DNA of 64,000 bases from Acidovorax sp. A79 (GCF_041154505.1 NZ_AP028672.1:4938501-5002500); one strand, 5' to 3'. Shown: positions 34,933 through 43,692, counted from the stretch's first letter. The notes: generated by a model not told the origin, from the sequence alone. Translations and numbers: made by a program.

Positions 34933-35841
34933 ATGAGCACCTTACCCGATTATTCCCAGGGGGCCGCCTGCGTGCGCGGCCAGTACGTTCCCATTGGCGA
35001 CGCGGCAATTCCGCTGACCGACTGGGGGTTTCTGCGCTCCGACGCCACCTACGACGTGGTCACCGTCTGGGACGGCGCATTCTTCCGGCTCGACGCGCAC
35101 CTGGAGCGGTTCCTGGCCAGCTGTGCGCGCCTGCGGCTCGACCCGGGACGCTCGCCCGCCGAGATCGCGGCGGTGCTGGAGCAGTGCGTGCGCCTGTCGG
35201 GCCTGCGCGATGCGTATGTGGAGATGATCGTCACGCGCGGCCAGCCGCCCTGGGGTTCGCGCGACCCGCGCCAGGCCGTGAACCAGTTCTACGCGTTCGC
35301 CGTGCCCTATGTGTGGATCGCCAACGAGGCGCAGCGCGAGCGGGGCCTGAACCTCATCGTGAGCGACGTGCAGCGCATCCCCGCCAGCAGCGTGGACCCG
35401 CGCGTCAAGAACTACCACTGGAACGACCTCACCATGGGGCTCCTGGGGGCGCTGGACGCCGGGGGCGACACCGTCGTGCTCACCGACGGAGCAGGCCATG
35501 TGGTCGAAGGCCCGGGCTTCAACGTGTTCTGCGTGGATGCGCAGGGCACCATCGCCACGCCCGCCCAGGGCATGCTCGAAGGCATCACGCGCCGCACGGT
35601 CCTCGAGATGGCGGCGTCGCTGGGCCTGCCGCTGCAGGCGCGGGCCTTGCCGGCCGCCGAACTGCGCGGTGCGCGCGAGGTGTTCCTGTCCACCTCGGGC
35701 GGGGGTGTGCTGCCTGTCACCCGGGTGGACGGGCGGCCGGTGGGCGATGGCGCCGTGGGGCCGGTGGTGCGCCAGCTGGTGCGGACCTACTGGGACTGGC
35801 ACCGCGATCCACGCTACAGCCAGCCCGTGCGCTATGCATGA
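34933..35841 (+). CDS. Aminotransferase class IV (branched-chain aminotransferase or D-amino acid aminotransferase-like)
   Basis: The 302-residue protein is a fold-type IV PLP enzyme. The PLP lysine is Lys159 in 'RVKNYHWND', and 'VVEGPGFNVFCVD' and 'EGITRRTVLEMA' are the usual cofactor-binding segments. The strand 'DWGFLRSDATYDVVTVWDG' is typical of the N-terminal domain. Candidate activities are branched-chain, D-alanine or aminodeoxychorismate-type reactions; the sequence does not decide. The ATG at 34933 is taken over 34873 because it gives the usual short N-terminus. Confidence 0.87.
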   Translation: MSTLPDYSQGAACVRGQYVPIGDAAIPLTDWGFLRSDATYDVVTVWDGAFFRLDAHLERFLASCARLRLDPGRSPAEIAAVLEQCVRLSGLRDAYVEMIVTRGQPPWGSRDPRQAVNQFYAFAVPYVWIANEAQRERGLNLIVSDVQRIPASSVDPRVKNYHWNDLTMGLLGALDAGGDTVVLTDGAGHVVEGPGFNVFCVDAQGTIATPAQGMLEGITRRTVLEMAASLGLPLQARALPAAELRGAREVFLSTSGGGVLPVTRVDGRPVGDGAVGPVVRQLVRTYWDWHRDPRYSQPVRYA

Positions 35842-35885
35842 AGCGGCGCCCCCCTGAGCGGCGCCGTTGCTTCCCCCTTTTTTCC
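35842..35885 (+). terminator. Possible terminator after the class IV aminotransferase
   Basis: Two GGCGCC-containing blocks form an imperfect hairpin (AAGCGGCGCC with GGCGCCGTTGCTT) and are followed by CCCCC and a run of six T. It also shares 'cccctgagcgg' with the family B repeat after gshA. The remaining gap to 36131 shows no other feature. Confidence 0.5.
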
Positions 35886-36131
35886 GCGCTGTGCACGGCA
35901 AGAGAGGCGCTGCCAGCGCACGCACGCCAAGGCCGCCGGGGCGCCCGCGGGCCCTGGTGCGGCGTCTGCAGGCCCGGGCCGTGCCTGCGGCATGCGTGGC
36001 GCGCGGGCGCCATGGGCCCCTGGCCCCGAGTCGCCTGCGCAACCATGCTCGCGTGCCGCGTGGCTTACAGTGCCACGCGCGGCGCGCGTGCGCCAGCCAA
36101 CTTTTTCACAGACACAACAGGAGAACCTTGC

Positions 36132-37040
36132 ATGGACATCGAATTCAAGGGCCGCGTGGCCATCGTGACGGGGGCGGGCGGGGGCCTGGGCCGCCAGCAT
36201 GCACTGGCCCTGGCGGCGCGGGGCGCCAAGGTGCTGGTCAATGACCTGGGCGGCGCGGTGGACGGCAAGGGTGGTTCGGTGGGCGCGGCGCAGGCCGTGG
36301 TCGACGAGATCATCGCGGCCGGCGGCGAGGCGATCGCCAACGGCGCCTCGGTCACCGACTACGCGGCCGTGCAGGCCATGGTGCAGCAGGCCATCGACGC
36401 CTGGGGCCGGGTGGACATCCTGGTGAACAACGCCGGCATCCTGCGCGACAAGTCGTTTTCCAAGATGGAGATGGACGACTTCCGCCTGGTGGTGGACGTG
36501 CACCTGATGGGCGCCGCCCACTGCTGCAAGGCCGTGTGGCCGCACATGGTGGCCCAGCAGTACGGCCGCATCGTGATGACCACGTCGTCCACGGGCCTGT
36601 ACGGCAACTTCGGCCAGGCCAACTACGGCGCGGCCAAGCTGGCGCAGGTGGGGCTGATGCAGACTCTGTCCATCGAGGGGGCCAAATACCACATCCACGT
36701 GAACGCCCTGGCACCCACGGCCGCCACGCGCATGACCGAGGGCCTGATGCCCCAGGAGGTGCTGGACGCCCTGAAGCCCGAGGCCGTGGTGCCCGCCATG
36801 CTGGTGCTGGCGCACGAGAGTGCGCCCACGCGCACCATCCTGTGCGCGGGCGCGGGCACGTTCGAGGCCGCGCACATCACGCTCACGCAGGGCATCCACT
36901 TGGGGCTGGGCGCCGACGTTCCCGAGCAGCTGGCGGCCCGCCTGGCCGAAGCGACGGGGCGCGCGGGCGAACAAGTACCACAAAGTGGCGCGGCGCAGGG
37001 AACCAATGAAGTGAGCAAGGCCATGGCGGCGAGGGTTTAA
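36132..37040 (+). CDS. SDR-family oxidoreductase, multifunctional-enzyme type 2-like
   Basis: The 302-residue protein is a classical short-chain dehydrogenase: cofactor motif 'TGAGGGLGRQHA' (13-24), 'VNNAGILRDKSF' (98-109), catalytic Ser152/153, Tyr165 and Lys169 in 'YGAAKLA'. The 'RDKSFSKM' wording matches the 3-hydroxyacyl-CoA dehydrogenase part of peroxisomal-type multifunctional enzymes, so beta-oxidation is a reasonable guess. An AGGAGA site precedes ATG 36132. Confidence 0.88.
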   Translation: MDIEFKGRVAIVTGAGGGLGRQHALALAARGAKVLVNDLGGAVDGKGGSVGAAQAVVDEIIAAGGEAIANGASVTDYAAVQAMVQQAIDAWGRVDILVNNAGILRDKSFSKMEMDDFRLVVDVHLMGAAHCCKAVWPHMVAQQYGRIVMTTSSTGLYGNFGQANYGAAKLAQVGLMQTLSIEGAKYHIHVNALAPTAATRMTEGLMPQEVLDALKPEAVVPAMLVLAHESAPTRTILCAGAGTFEAAHITLTQGIHLGLGADVPEQLAARLAEATGRAGEQVPQSGAAQGTNEVSKAMAARV

Positions 37041-37111
37041 GCCAGGTCCATACGCGCAATCCTGCTCCGTGCTAAGTTCCGGGCCGACAGAAGACGGATC
37101 GGTATAAACAT

Positions 37112-38641
37112 ATGAGCAAATTGCACGAGAGACTGGCCGCCTACCCGGCGCAGGCCCTGGGAGGGATTCGCCGCGGCATTGAAAAGGAGGGGCTGCGGGT
37201 GCTGCCCCACGATGGCCTGGCCCTCACGCCGCACCCGCTGGCGCTGGGCTCGGCCCTCACGCACCCCCTGATCACCACCGACTACAGCGAGTCCCAGCTC
37301 GAACTCATCACCGGCGCCCACAAGGGTGTCCAGCAGTGCCTGGATGAGCTGACCGAGGTGCACCAGTTCGTGCACCACACCCTGAAGAACAGCGGCGGCG
37401 AGCTGCTGTGGGCGTCCAGCATGCCCTGCGGGTTGCCCACCGACGAGACCATTCCCATCGGGCGCTACGGCGGCTCCAACATCGGGCGCGCCAAGAGCGT
37501 GTACCGCATGGGCCTGGGCCACCGCTATGGCCGGCGCATGCAGACCATCTCGGGCATCCACTACAACTGGTCGCTGCCGGGCGTGGACAGCGAGCAGTAT
37601 TTCTCGCTGATCCGCAACTTCCGCCGCCATGCCTTCGTGCTGCTGTACCTGTTCGGCGCCTCGCCCGCGCTGTGCCCGTGTTTCGTGGAAGGGCGCGAAC
37701 ACCGCCTGCAGCAGATGGAGGGCGGCAGCGCGCTGTACCTGCCGCACGCCACCTCGCTGCGCATGGGGCGCCTGGGTTACCAGAGCGACGCCCAGGCCAC
37801 GCTGGCCGTGAGCTACAACGGCCTCACGGGCTACGCCAACTCGCTGCACGAAGCACTCACCAAGCCGTACCCGGCCTACGAAACCGTGGGCGTGCGCAAC
37901 CCGGGTGGCGACTACAACCAGCTGGGCACCAGCCTGCTGCAGATCGAGAACGAGTTCTACGGCACCATCCGCCCCAAGCGCACCGTGCGCACGGGCGAGC
38001 GCCCGCTGCACGCGCTGCGTGAACGCGGTGTCGAATACGTCGAGGTGCGCCTGATGGACCTGGACCCGTTCGTGCCCGTGGGCATCACGGCGCCCACCAT
38101 GCGGCTCCTGGACGTGTTCTTGCTGCACTGCCTGCTGTCCGACAGCCCGCCCGACACGCCCGAAGAGATCGCCGAACTCAAGCAGAACCAGCACCTCACG
38201 GCCGAGCGGGGCCGCGAGCCCGGCTTGCGGCTCTCGCGCAACGGCCAGAGCGTGCCCCTGACCGAATGGGGCGCCGAGGTGCTGGCCGCGTGCGAGCCCC
38301 TGGCCGCCGCGCTGGATGCCACCCACGGCACCCAGGATTACAGCGCCGCGCTGCGCGACGCCCGAGCGCTGATGTCCGCTCCCGGGCGCACGCCATCGGC
38401 CCGCGTGCTCGACAGCATCGTGCAGGAGCACCACCACAGCTTCGAAGCCTTTGCCCGCCAGCAGTCCATCGCCGCGCGCGACGCCTTGCTGGGCCTGCCC
38501 TGGACGGCTGAGCAGCAGGCGCGCTACCTGGCCATGGCCGACGAGTCGATCGCGGCGCAGAAGGCCATCGAGGCGGCGGACACGCTGCCGTTCGAGGCCT
38601 GGCGCGAGCAGTACATGTCGGTGAAGGAATTGACCCCCTGA
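37112..38641 (+). CDS. gshA: Glutamate-cysteine ligase
   Basis: The 509-residue protein makes gamma-glutamylcysteine, the first step of glutathione synthesis. It contains 'GIEKEGLRV', 'LITTDYSESQLELITG', 'SGIHYNWSLP' and 'LQIENEFYG', the ATP- and substrate-binding segments of the proteobacterial GshA family, and its length is close to the E. coli enzyme. The ATG at 37112 has only a weak ribosome-binding site. The stop codon lies within a family B repeat. Confidence 0.95.
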   Translation: MSKLHERLAAYPAQALGGIRRGIEKEGLRVLPHDGLALTPHPLALGSALTHPLITTDYSESQLELITGAHKGVQQCLDELTEVHQFVHHTLKNSGGELLWASSMPCGLPTDETIPIGRYGGSNIGRAKSVYRMGLGHRYGRRMQTISGIHYNWSLPGVDSEQYFSLIRNFRRHAFVLLYLFGASPALCPCFVEGREHRLQQMEGGSALYLPHATSLRMGRLGYQSDAQATLAVSYNGLTGYANSLHEALTKPYPAYETVGVRNPGGDYNQLGTSLLQIENEFYGTIRPKRTVRTGERPLHALRERGVEYVEVRLMDLDPFVPVGITAPTMRLLDVFLLHCLLSDSPPDTPEEIAELKQNQHLTAERGREPGLRLSRNGQSVPLTEWGAEVLAACEPLAAALDATHGTQDYSAALRDARALMSAPGRTPSARVLDSIVQEHHHSFEAFARQQSIAARDALLGLPWTAEQQARYLAMADESIAAQKAIEAADTLPFEAWREQYMSVKELTP

Positions 38642-38716
38642 GCGGCTGAGCCGCTTCCCCCAAGGGGGACGCCACCGGTGGCCTGGCAGAGCCAGTTCCA
38701 CGGTGGCACTGGCCTT
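38636..38716 (+). repeat. Dispersed repeat, family B, overlapping the gshA stop codon
   Basis: The element begins 'ccctgagcggctgagccgct' with a hairpin (AGCGGC/GCCGCT), continues 'tcccccaaggggga' (a second hairpin) and then imperfect palindromes around 'gccaccggtggc'. The gshA stop TGA is inside it. A related piece is visible at 35855, and a second variant at 56870. Confidence 0.6.
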
Positions 38717-38769
38717 GGGCAGCGCCAGTTTTAGGCGACGTCTGCTACAAGGCAGAGTTGTTCGGTACT

Positions 38770-38834
38770 CTGAATTTGATAGCTTCCAGCGTTTATTCAT
38801 CAAGCGCTAGAGGCCAATTTGGCTTGAAATTCAG
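38770..38834. repeat. Dispersed repeat family A with 8-bp terminal inverted repeats
   Basis: The element is bounded by CTGAATTT (38770-38777) and AAATTCAG (38827-38834), a perfect inverted pair, and carries the shared core 'gatagcttccagcg ... caagcgctagaggcc'. Its right end overlaps the stop codon of the oxidoreductase-like gene at 38831. Size and ends resemble a very small mobile or REP-like element. Confidence 0.75.
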
Positions 38835-39061
38835 CCCTCCAGCCGCAGCAGCGCCTCTTGCCGCCAGTACTCGGCGGCGTCCAGAAACCCCTCCCACACG
38901 CAGCCATTGCAGCCGCGCCCGCAGCAGGTGGTGGGCTCGGGAGGCGGGTTGCGCAGGGTGATGCCCGCGTCCGTGGCGCGCTGCTGCAGCCACTGGAACA
39001 TCCGCTGCGCGGAGGCACCGTCCACAGCGCGGGCCGGGATGGTGGCGGTGTTCGATGTCAT
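38831..39061 (-). CDS. Oxidoreductase-like domain protein (small Cys-rich)
   Basis: The 76-residue protein ends with the pattern of the eukaryotic/bacterial 'oxidoreductase-like' N-terminal family: 'PPEPTTCCGRGCNGCVWEGF' followed by 'EYWRQEALLRL'. Four cysteines within this stretch suggest metal binding. Its function is unknown. The start overlaps the stop of the next gene by 4 bp (ATGA), and its own stop codon is inside a family A repeat. Confidence 0.8.
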   Translation of the reverse strand: MTSNTATIPARAVDGASAQRMFQWLQQRATDAGITLRNPPPEPTTCCGRGCNGCVWEGFLDAAEYWRQEALLRLEG

Positions 39062-39309
39062 CGTGGGCGGCGCCCGGCCCGGGCGCGCCGCATGCCGTAC
39101 TGCGCCACGAACGCGATGCCCAGCACCAGCGCGAACCAGCCCACCAGGGCCGCCTGGCTCATGAGATCGCGCACGCTGGTGGAGCGCGCCACATGGGGCG
39201 CCAGCAGGATGACCAGGCCGATCAGGGCGCAGGTCACGCCCTTGAACAGCACTTCCTTGTCGGCCTTGCTGGCGGTGGGCTTGGAGGGCGACGGAGTGGG
39301 CAGCGGCAT
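39058..39309 (-). CDS. Small membrane protein
   Basis: The 83-residue protein has a Pro/Ser/Lys-rich N-terminus and two membrane segments ('VTCALIGLVILLAPHVA' and 'AALVGWFALVLGIAFVA') with a basic C-terminal tail, giving an in-out-in arrangement. No family was recognised. It is translationally coupled to the Cys-rich gene and divergent from ylqF. Confidence 0.72.
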   Translation of the reverse strand: MPLPTPSPSKPTASKADKEVLFKGVTCALIGLVILLAPHVARSTSVRDLMSQAALVGWFALVLGIAFVAQYGMRRARAGRRPR

Positions 39310-39413
39310 GGTGGGCAGGGCGGCGCAAAAACGCGCCAGATCATGAAAAGATGAGACCGCGATTATCCTTGCCACCCTTGGATTGATTCAAATACAGAAG
39401 AAAGTACCCCCGC

Positions 39414-40382
39414 ATGGCCATCCAGTGGTTCCCCGGTCACATGCACCTGACCCGCAAAGCCATCACCGAACGCATCAAGGACATTGACGTGGTGATCGAG
39501 GTGCTGGACGCGCGCCTGCCCGGCTCCAGCGCCAACCCGCTGCTGGCCGAGATCACGGGCCACAAGCCCACGCTCAAGGTGCTCAACAAGCAGGACGTGG
39601 CCGACCCGGCCCGCACGGCCTTGTGGGTGGACTGGTACAACGCCCAGAGCGACACGCGCGCCTTGCCGCTCGATGCGTCCGACCCGGCCCCCACGCGCAA
39701 GCTCATCGACGCCTGCCACCTGCTCTCGCCCAACCGGGGCGGCATGGCCAAGCCCATGCGCGTGCTCATCTGCGGCGTGCCCAACGTGGGCAAGTCCACG
39801 CTGATCAACACCCTCTCCAACAAGCGCCAGGCCAAGACCGGCGACGAGGCCGGCATCACCAAGCTGGAGCAGCGCATCACGCTGGCCGACGACTTCTACC
39901 TGTGGGACACGCCCGGCATGCTGTGGCCGCGCATCATCGTGCCCGAAAGCGGCTACAACCTGGCCGCCAGCGGCGCGGTAGGCCGCAATGCCTTCGACGA
40001 GGAACTGGTGGCGCTGGAGCTGCTGCGCCGCCTGCAGCAGCACTACGCCCCGCTGCTGGAGGCACGCTACAAGCTGGGCCTGCCAGCCGGCGCCATGGCC
40101 ACGATGCAGGACGACGAACTGCTCGAGGCCATCGGCCGCAAGCGCGGCGCCATGCTGGGCGGCGGCCGCGTGAACCTGCAAAAGACGGCCGAGATCGTGA
40201 TGACCGATTTCCGCACCGCGATCCTGGGCCGCATCACGCTGGAAACCCCGCAGGAGTTCGAGGCCTGGCGGGCCGCCGGGCTGGCCGAGGACGCCAGGCG
40301 CCAGGCCCGCAAGGACGCGCGCGCCAAGGCCAAGGGCAAGGGTTCGGGCGTGCGCGAACCGGCGTCCGGCGACGCCGAGTAG
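39414..40382 (+). CDS. ylqF: Ribosome biogenesis GTPase YlqF/RbgA
   Basis: The 322-residue protein is a circularly permuted GTPase: the G4 motif NKQD (58-61) comes before G1 'GVPNVGKSTLIN' (121-132) and G3 DTPG (165-168). The N-terminus 'MAIQWFPGHMHLTRKAI' is characteristic of YlqF, which acts in late assembly of the 50S subunit. The C-terminal end is rich in Lys and Arg. Confidence 0.94.
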   Translation: MAIQWFPGHMHLTRKAITERIKDIDVVIEVLDARLPGSSANPLLAEITGHKPTLKVLNKQDVADPARTALWVDWYNAQSDTRALPLDASDPAPTRKLIDACHLLSPNRGGMAKPMRVLICGVPNVGKSTLINTLSNKRQAKTGDEAGITKLEQRITLADDFYLWDTPGMLWPRIIVPESGYNLAASGAVGRNAFDEELVALELLRRLQQHYAPLLEARYKLGLPAGAMATMQDDELLEAIGRKRGAMLGGGRVNLQKTAEIVMTDFRTAILGRITLETPQEFEAWRAAGLAEDARRQARKDARAKAKGKGSGVREPASGDAE

Positions 40383-40505
40383 GCCCCGCGCCCCAGGGCC
40401 ACGGGCGCCGGCCAGGGTATCCCGGGCCGTGGGCGCGCACGGCAGGCTCGGTGGCCGCAGGGTATCGCGTTACCATGCCAGCCTGGCTGTTACCGCCTGA
40501 AACCA

Positions 40506-42803
40506 ATGCCCGCTGCTGTCCCTTCCTCGCCTTCCGAACGAGACGATGCCACCACCGAGCAATTGGTGCGGGCGGGCTCCTGGACGGTCATGGTCACGGG
40601 CACCGTCATCGCCGCCCTGCTGCTGCTGGACCGGCCCCTGTCGTGGACCCACGTGCTGCTCAACCTGGGCGCGGGCGCGATGGGGGGCGTGGCGGTGCTG
40701 CTGGGGCGCCTGCGGCGCTGGCACCAGGCGGCACTGGTGCTGATCTGGGGCGTCTGGGGCGTGGTCGCCATCGTGGCCGCGACCAACGGGGGCCTGCGGG
40801 GCCCCAACCTGCTCAACTTTCCCGTGCTGATCGTGTTCGCCGGCTGGATCCTCGGCGCGCGGCCCACCCTGGTGCTGACCGGTGCCACGGGCGTGCTGTT
40901 CCTGTTCTTCGTCTGGGCCGACCTGCGGGGCTGGCTGCCCGCGGCGCGCTACGGCAACCGGCTGGCCTATGTCGCCTACCTGAGCGGAATCCTGGCGGTC
41001 ACGGCGGCGGCCACCCTGCTGTCGCGCCGCAGCTATCTGCGCCGCGTGCAGGAGGCACAGCGCACCGCCGTGAACCTGGCCACCATCGATGCCGAGCTGC
41101 GCAAGCTGCAGCGCGCGGTGGAGCAAAGCCCCGAGAGCATTGTCATCACCGACCTGCAGGGGCGCGTCGAATACGTCAACGCCGCCTTCCTCGCGCGCAC
41201 CGGGTATGCGCGCGGCGAAGTGCTGGGCCAGCCCTCCGCGCTGGTGTCCAGCAACGGCATGGCGCCCGCCCAGCGCCAGGGGCTGCGCGACACGCTGGCG
41301 CGCGGCGAGAACTGGGCGGGCGAGCAGCTCAACCGCCGCAAGGACGGTGCCGAGATCGCCGAGGCCGTGGTGGTGGCGCCGATCCGCCAGCCCGACGGGC
41401 ACATCAGCCACTACGTGGAGCTCAAGCAGGATGTCACCGAGCGCAAGCACGCGGCGCAGGAGATCCACCGCCTGGCGCACTTCGACAGCCTCACCAGCCT
41501 GCCCAACCGCTTCACGCTGGTGGAGCGGCTGTCCGCGCTGCAGGGGCGCCCGGGCCGGGCGCCCAGCACCCAGCATGCGCTGCTGCTGCTCGACCTGGAC
41601 CGTTTCACCACCTTCAACGATGCGCGCGGCAGCGAGATGGGCGACCGCCTGCTGTGCGCGGTGGCGCTGCGCCTGTCCGAGATCCTGCCCCCCCAGGGCC
41701 TGCTCGTGCGCGTGGCGGGCGATGAATTTGCCGTGGTGCTGCATGGCCTGGGCGCGGACGCCTCGCTCGCGGGCCGGCATGCGCTGGCCTTCGCGGAAAA
41801 ACTGCAGTCGGCGCTGCTGCGGCCGCTGCGCCTGCAGGACAACGATGCCGAGGAGGCGCAACTGGGCGCCAGCGTGGGCATCACGCTCTACCCGCAGAGC
41901 GCCAACGACGTCGCGCACGACGCCCTGCGCCGCGCGGGCACCGCGCTGCACCGCGCCAAGCAGGCGGGCGGCGGGCGCGCGGCCTTCTTCGAGCAGGGCA
42001 TGGGCGAGGCGGCCGAGCAGCGCTTTCGCGTGGAGCGCGAGCTGCGCCAGGCCATCGGGGCGGACGAGCTGCGCCTGTACCTGCAGTCGCAGGTGGACGT
42101 GCAGGGCCAGCTCACCGGCGCCGAGGTGCTGGTGCGCTGGCAGCATCCGCGCGACGGCCTGGTGCCGCCAGGCGTCTTCATCCCCGTGGCCGAGGAATCG
42201 GACCTCATCGTGAGCCTGGGCAACTGGGTGCTCACGCACGCCTGCGCGCTGCTGGCGGGGCCGGTGTTCCAGGAGCGCCGCCTGCGGCTGTCGGTCAACC
42301 TGAGCGCGCGGCAGTTCCGGCAGGCGGGTTTCGTGCCGCAGCTGCGCGCGGTGCTGGCGGCCACGGGCGCCGACCCGCGGCTGTTGACGCTGGAGGTGAC
42401 CGAGGGCCTGGTGATCGATGATTTCGATGACGCCGTGGCCAAGATGGGGCAGCTCGCGGCGCTGGGGGTGGACATGTCGCTGGACGACTTCGGCACGGGC
42501 TACTCGTCGCTGGCCTATCTCAAGCGCCTGCCCATCCAGGAGATCAAGATCGACCGCTCCTTCGTGCGCGACGCGCCCACCAATGCCGACGATGGCGTGC
42601 TGGTGGAGGGCATCCTGGCGGTGGCCCGCCACTTCGGCCTGCGCGTGGTGGCCGAGGGCGTGGAGACCCGCGACCAGGCCGAGTTCCTGAGCCAGCGCGC
42701 GCCCGACATCGTGTACCAGGGCTACCTGTTCGGCCGCCCCGAGCCCGATACCGACTGGCTGGCCCGCACGGCGCGGGCCGACGCCCCGACCACCCGGAAC
42801 TGA
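40506..42803 (+). CDS. Membrane-bound GGDEF-EAL protein with PAS domain
   Basis: The 765-residue protein has five or six membrane segments (residues 25-180), a PAS domain (about 200-320, 'EQSPESIVITDLQGRVEYVN'), a GGDEF domain with the active-site variant AGDEF in 'RVAGDEFAVVL', and an EAL domain. The EAL motif reads EVL in 'GAEVLVRWQHP', and the other catalytic blocks 'NLSARQF', 'LDDFGTGYSSL' and 'VAEGVET' are intact. Phosphodiesterase activity is therefore likely and cyclase activity possible, with c-di-GMP as substrate. The signal sensed is unknown. It converges on a tiny gene with a 17-bp hairpin between. Confidence 0.93.
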   Translation: MPAAVPSSPSERDDATTEQLVRAGSWTVMVTGTVIAALLLLDRPLSWTHVLLNLGAGAMGGVAVLLGRLRRWHQAALVLIWGVWGVVAIVAATNGGLRGPNLLNFPVLIVFAGWILGARPTLVLTGATGVLFLFFVWADLRGWLPAARYGNRLAYVAYLSGILAVTAAATLLSRRSYLRRVQEAQRTAVNLATIDAELRKLQRAVEQSPESIVITDLQGRVEYVNAAFLARTGYARGEVLGQPSALVSSNGMAPAQRQGLRDTLARGENWAGEQLNRRKDGAEIAEAVVVAPIRQPDGHISHYVELKQDVTERKHAAQEIHRLAHFDSLTSLPNRFTLVERLSALQGRPGRAPSTQHALLLLDLDRFTTFNDARGSEMGDRLLCAVALRLSEILPPQGLLVRVAGDEFAVVLHGLGADASLAGRHALAFAEKLQSALLRPLRLQDNDAEEAQLGASVGITLYPQSANDVAHDALRRAGTALHRAKQAGGGRAAFFEQGMGEAAEQRFRVERELRQAIGADELRLYLQSQVDVQGQLTGAEVLVRWQHPRDGLVPPGVFIPVAEESDLIVSLGNWVLTHACALLAGPVFQERRLRLSVNLSARQFRQAGFVPQLRAVLAATGADPRLLTLEVTEGLVIDDFDDAVAKMGQLAALGVDMSLDDFGTGYSSLAYLKRLPIQEIKIDRSFVRDAPTNADDGVLVEGILAVARHFGLRVVAEGVETRDQAEFLSQRAPDIVYQGYLFGRPEPDTDWLARTARADAPTTRN

Positions 42804-42811
42804 TACGCAAG

Positions 42812-42875
42812 GTTCAAATGAAAATAGCTGCCAGCGCTTGATGGCAAAGCGCTGGCAGCTATTGATGTGATAGCA
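42812..42875. repeat. Family A repeat with a perfect 17-bp inverted repeat
   Basis: AATAGCTGCCAGCGCTT (42823-42839) pairs exactly with its complement at 42847-42863 around a 7-nt loop. It lies between two convergent genes and may also act as a transcription barrier, although it lacks a T-run. The words 'tagct', 'agcgcttgatgg' and 'tgatagcaa' link it to the other family A copies. Confidence 0.85.
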
Positions 42876-42906
42876 AGAAGGTGGTGGGCGCGTGCGCGCC
42901 ACCGCG

Positions 42907-43050
42907 TTACTTGTTCTTTTCCTTGCCACGCGGAATGACGGAGGTCACCGGTGGCATGGGGCGGTCAGAACCGCCGCTTTCCTTGGGCAGCGAAGTGTCC
43001 TTCTTGGGTTTCTTCGCCATCTTGTTGCTGCGTTGTTCGCCTTTTGCCAT
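42907..43050 (-). CDS. Small basic hypothetical protein
   Basis: The 47-residue product starts 'MAKGEQRSNKMAKKPKKDTS' and ends in a Lys-rich tail 'PRGKEKNK'. The ATG at 43050 is followed by a coding-like sequence rich in Lys, Ser and Pro, without hydrophobic segments. A ribosome-binding site (AGGAGG) lies 7 bp before it. The composition suggests a nucleic-acid- or ribosome-associated peptide, but this is only a guess. Confidence 0.65.
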   Translation of the reverse strand: MAKGEQRSNKMAKKPKKDTSLPKESGGSDRPMPPVTSVIPRGKEKNK

Positions 43051-43136
43051 AGGGCCTCCTGTAAGGGTCTCGGAATGGGACCGTGCCGGCATGGTACGTC
43101 ACAAACGGGGTGCGTTCGCGGCCACCTTCGCGGTGC

Positions 43137-43586
43137 TCATGCAGGCACGGCGGCCGTGGCCTCGATTTCTACGAGCATGCCGTCAAGCGCCAGCCGGGAC
43201 ACGGGGATCAGGGTGCAGGCCGGTGCCGCCCCGTCGGGCCACAGGCTGCGCACCGCCTGGCTGAACAGGGCCAGCCGCTGTTCGGTGTGGTCCACGACCA
43301 GCACGGTGAGCTTGGCCACATCGTGCACGCTGGCCCCTGCCCCGACCAGTGCCATGCGCAGGTTGGTGAACGCCTGCCGCAACTGCTCGCCAAAGTCGGC
43401 GGAAAGCTGTCCCGCCGCGTTTTCGCCGCCCTGGCCCGCCACGTAGACGGTGCGCGCCTGGGCAGGCGCCACCACCACGTGGGTGTAGCCGTTGGCGCGC
43501 GGGTCGTACAGGCCGGGCGGGTTGAGGAAGCGGAGCTTGGAGGCGGCCGTGGCGGGGCGCAGGGTCGTCGCGGAATCAGGGCGCAT
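43137..43586 (-). CDS. RidA/YjgF-family protein
   Basis: The 149-residue protein shows the RidA trimer fold: '[12 protein letters not shown]', '[20 protein letters not shown]' and '[20 protein letters not shown]' with the conserved arginine near the C-terminus. RidA proteins deaminate reactive enamine/imine intermediates; others in the family have different or unknown roles. The start at 43586 gives a 20-residue N-terminal extension. A SoxR-type promoter lies about 105 bp upstream, so the gene is probably induced by redox-active compounds. Confidence 0.85.
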   Translation of the reverse strand: MRPDSATTLRPATAASKLRFLNPPGLYDPRANGYTHVVVAPAQARTVYVAGQGGENAAGQLSADFGEQLRQAFTNLRMALVGAGASVHDVAKLTVLVVDHTEQRLALFSQAVRSLWPDGAAPACTLIPVSRLALDGMLVEIEATAAVPA

Positions 43587-43692
43587 GGTGCAGGAGTCCA
43601 GAGGTGGGTGGTGGAGTGAAGCCAAAGGTGGAATGGCCAGGGAAACCAGGGCGGCCGCCGTGGGCTCGGCGGCTTCTCCGGTTTCATGGGCT

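Noticed and set aside
34310..35008. Long minus-strand frame over DUF427 and the repeats
   Set aside because: It is out of frame with the real DUF427 gene and ends inside the repeats; a shadow frame of GC-rich DNA.
40470..42929. 819-residue minus-strand frame opposite the GGDEF-EAL gene
   Set aside because: Antisense of a clear gene; His/Gln/Arg/Ala-rich composition typical of shadow frames.
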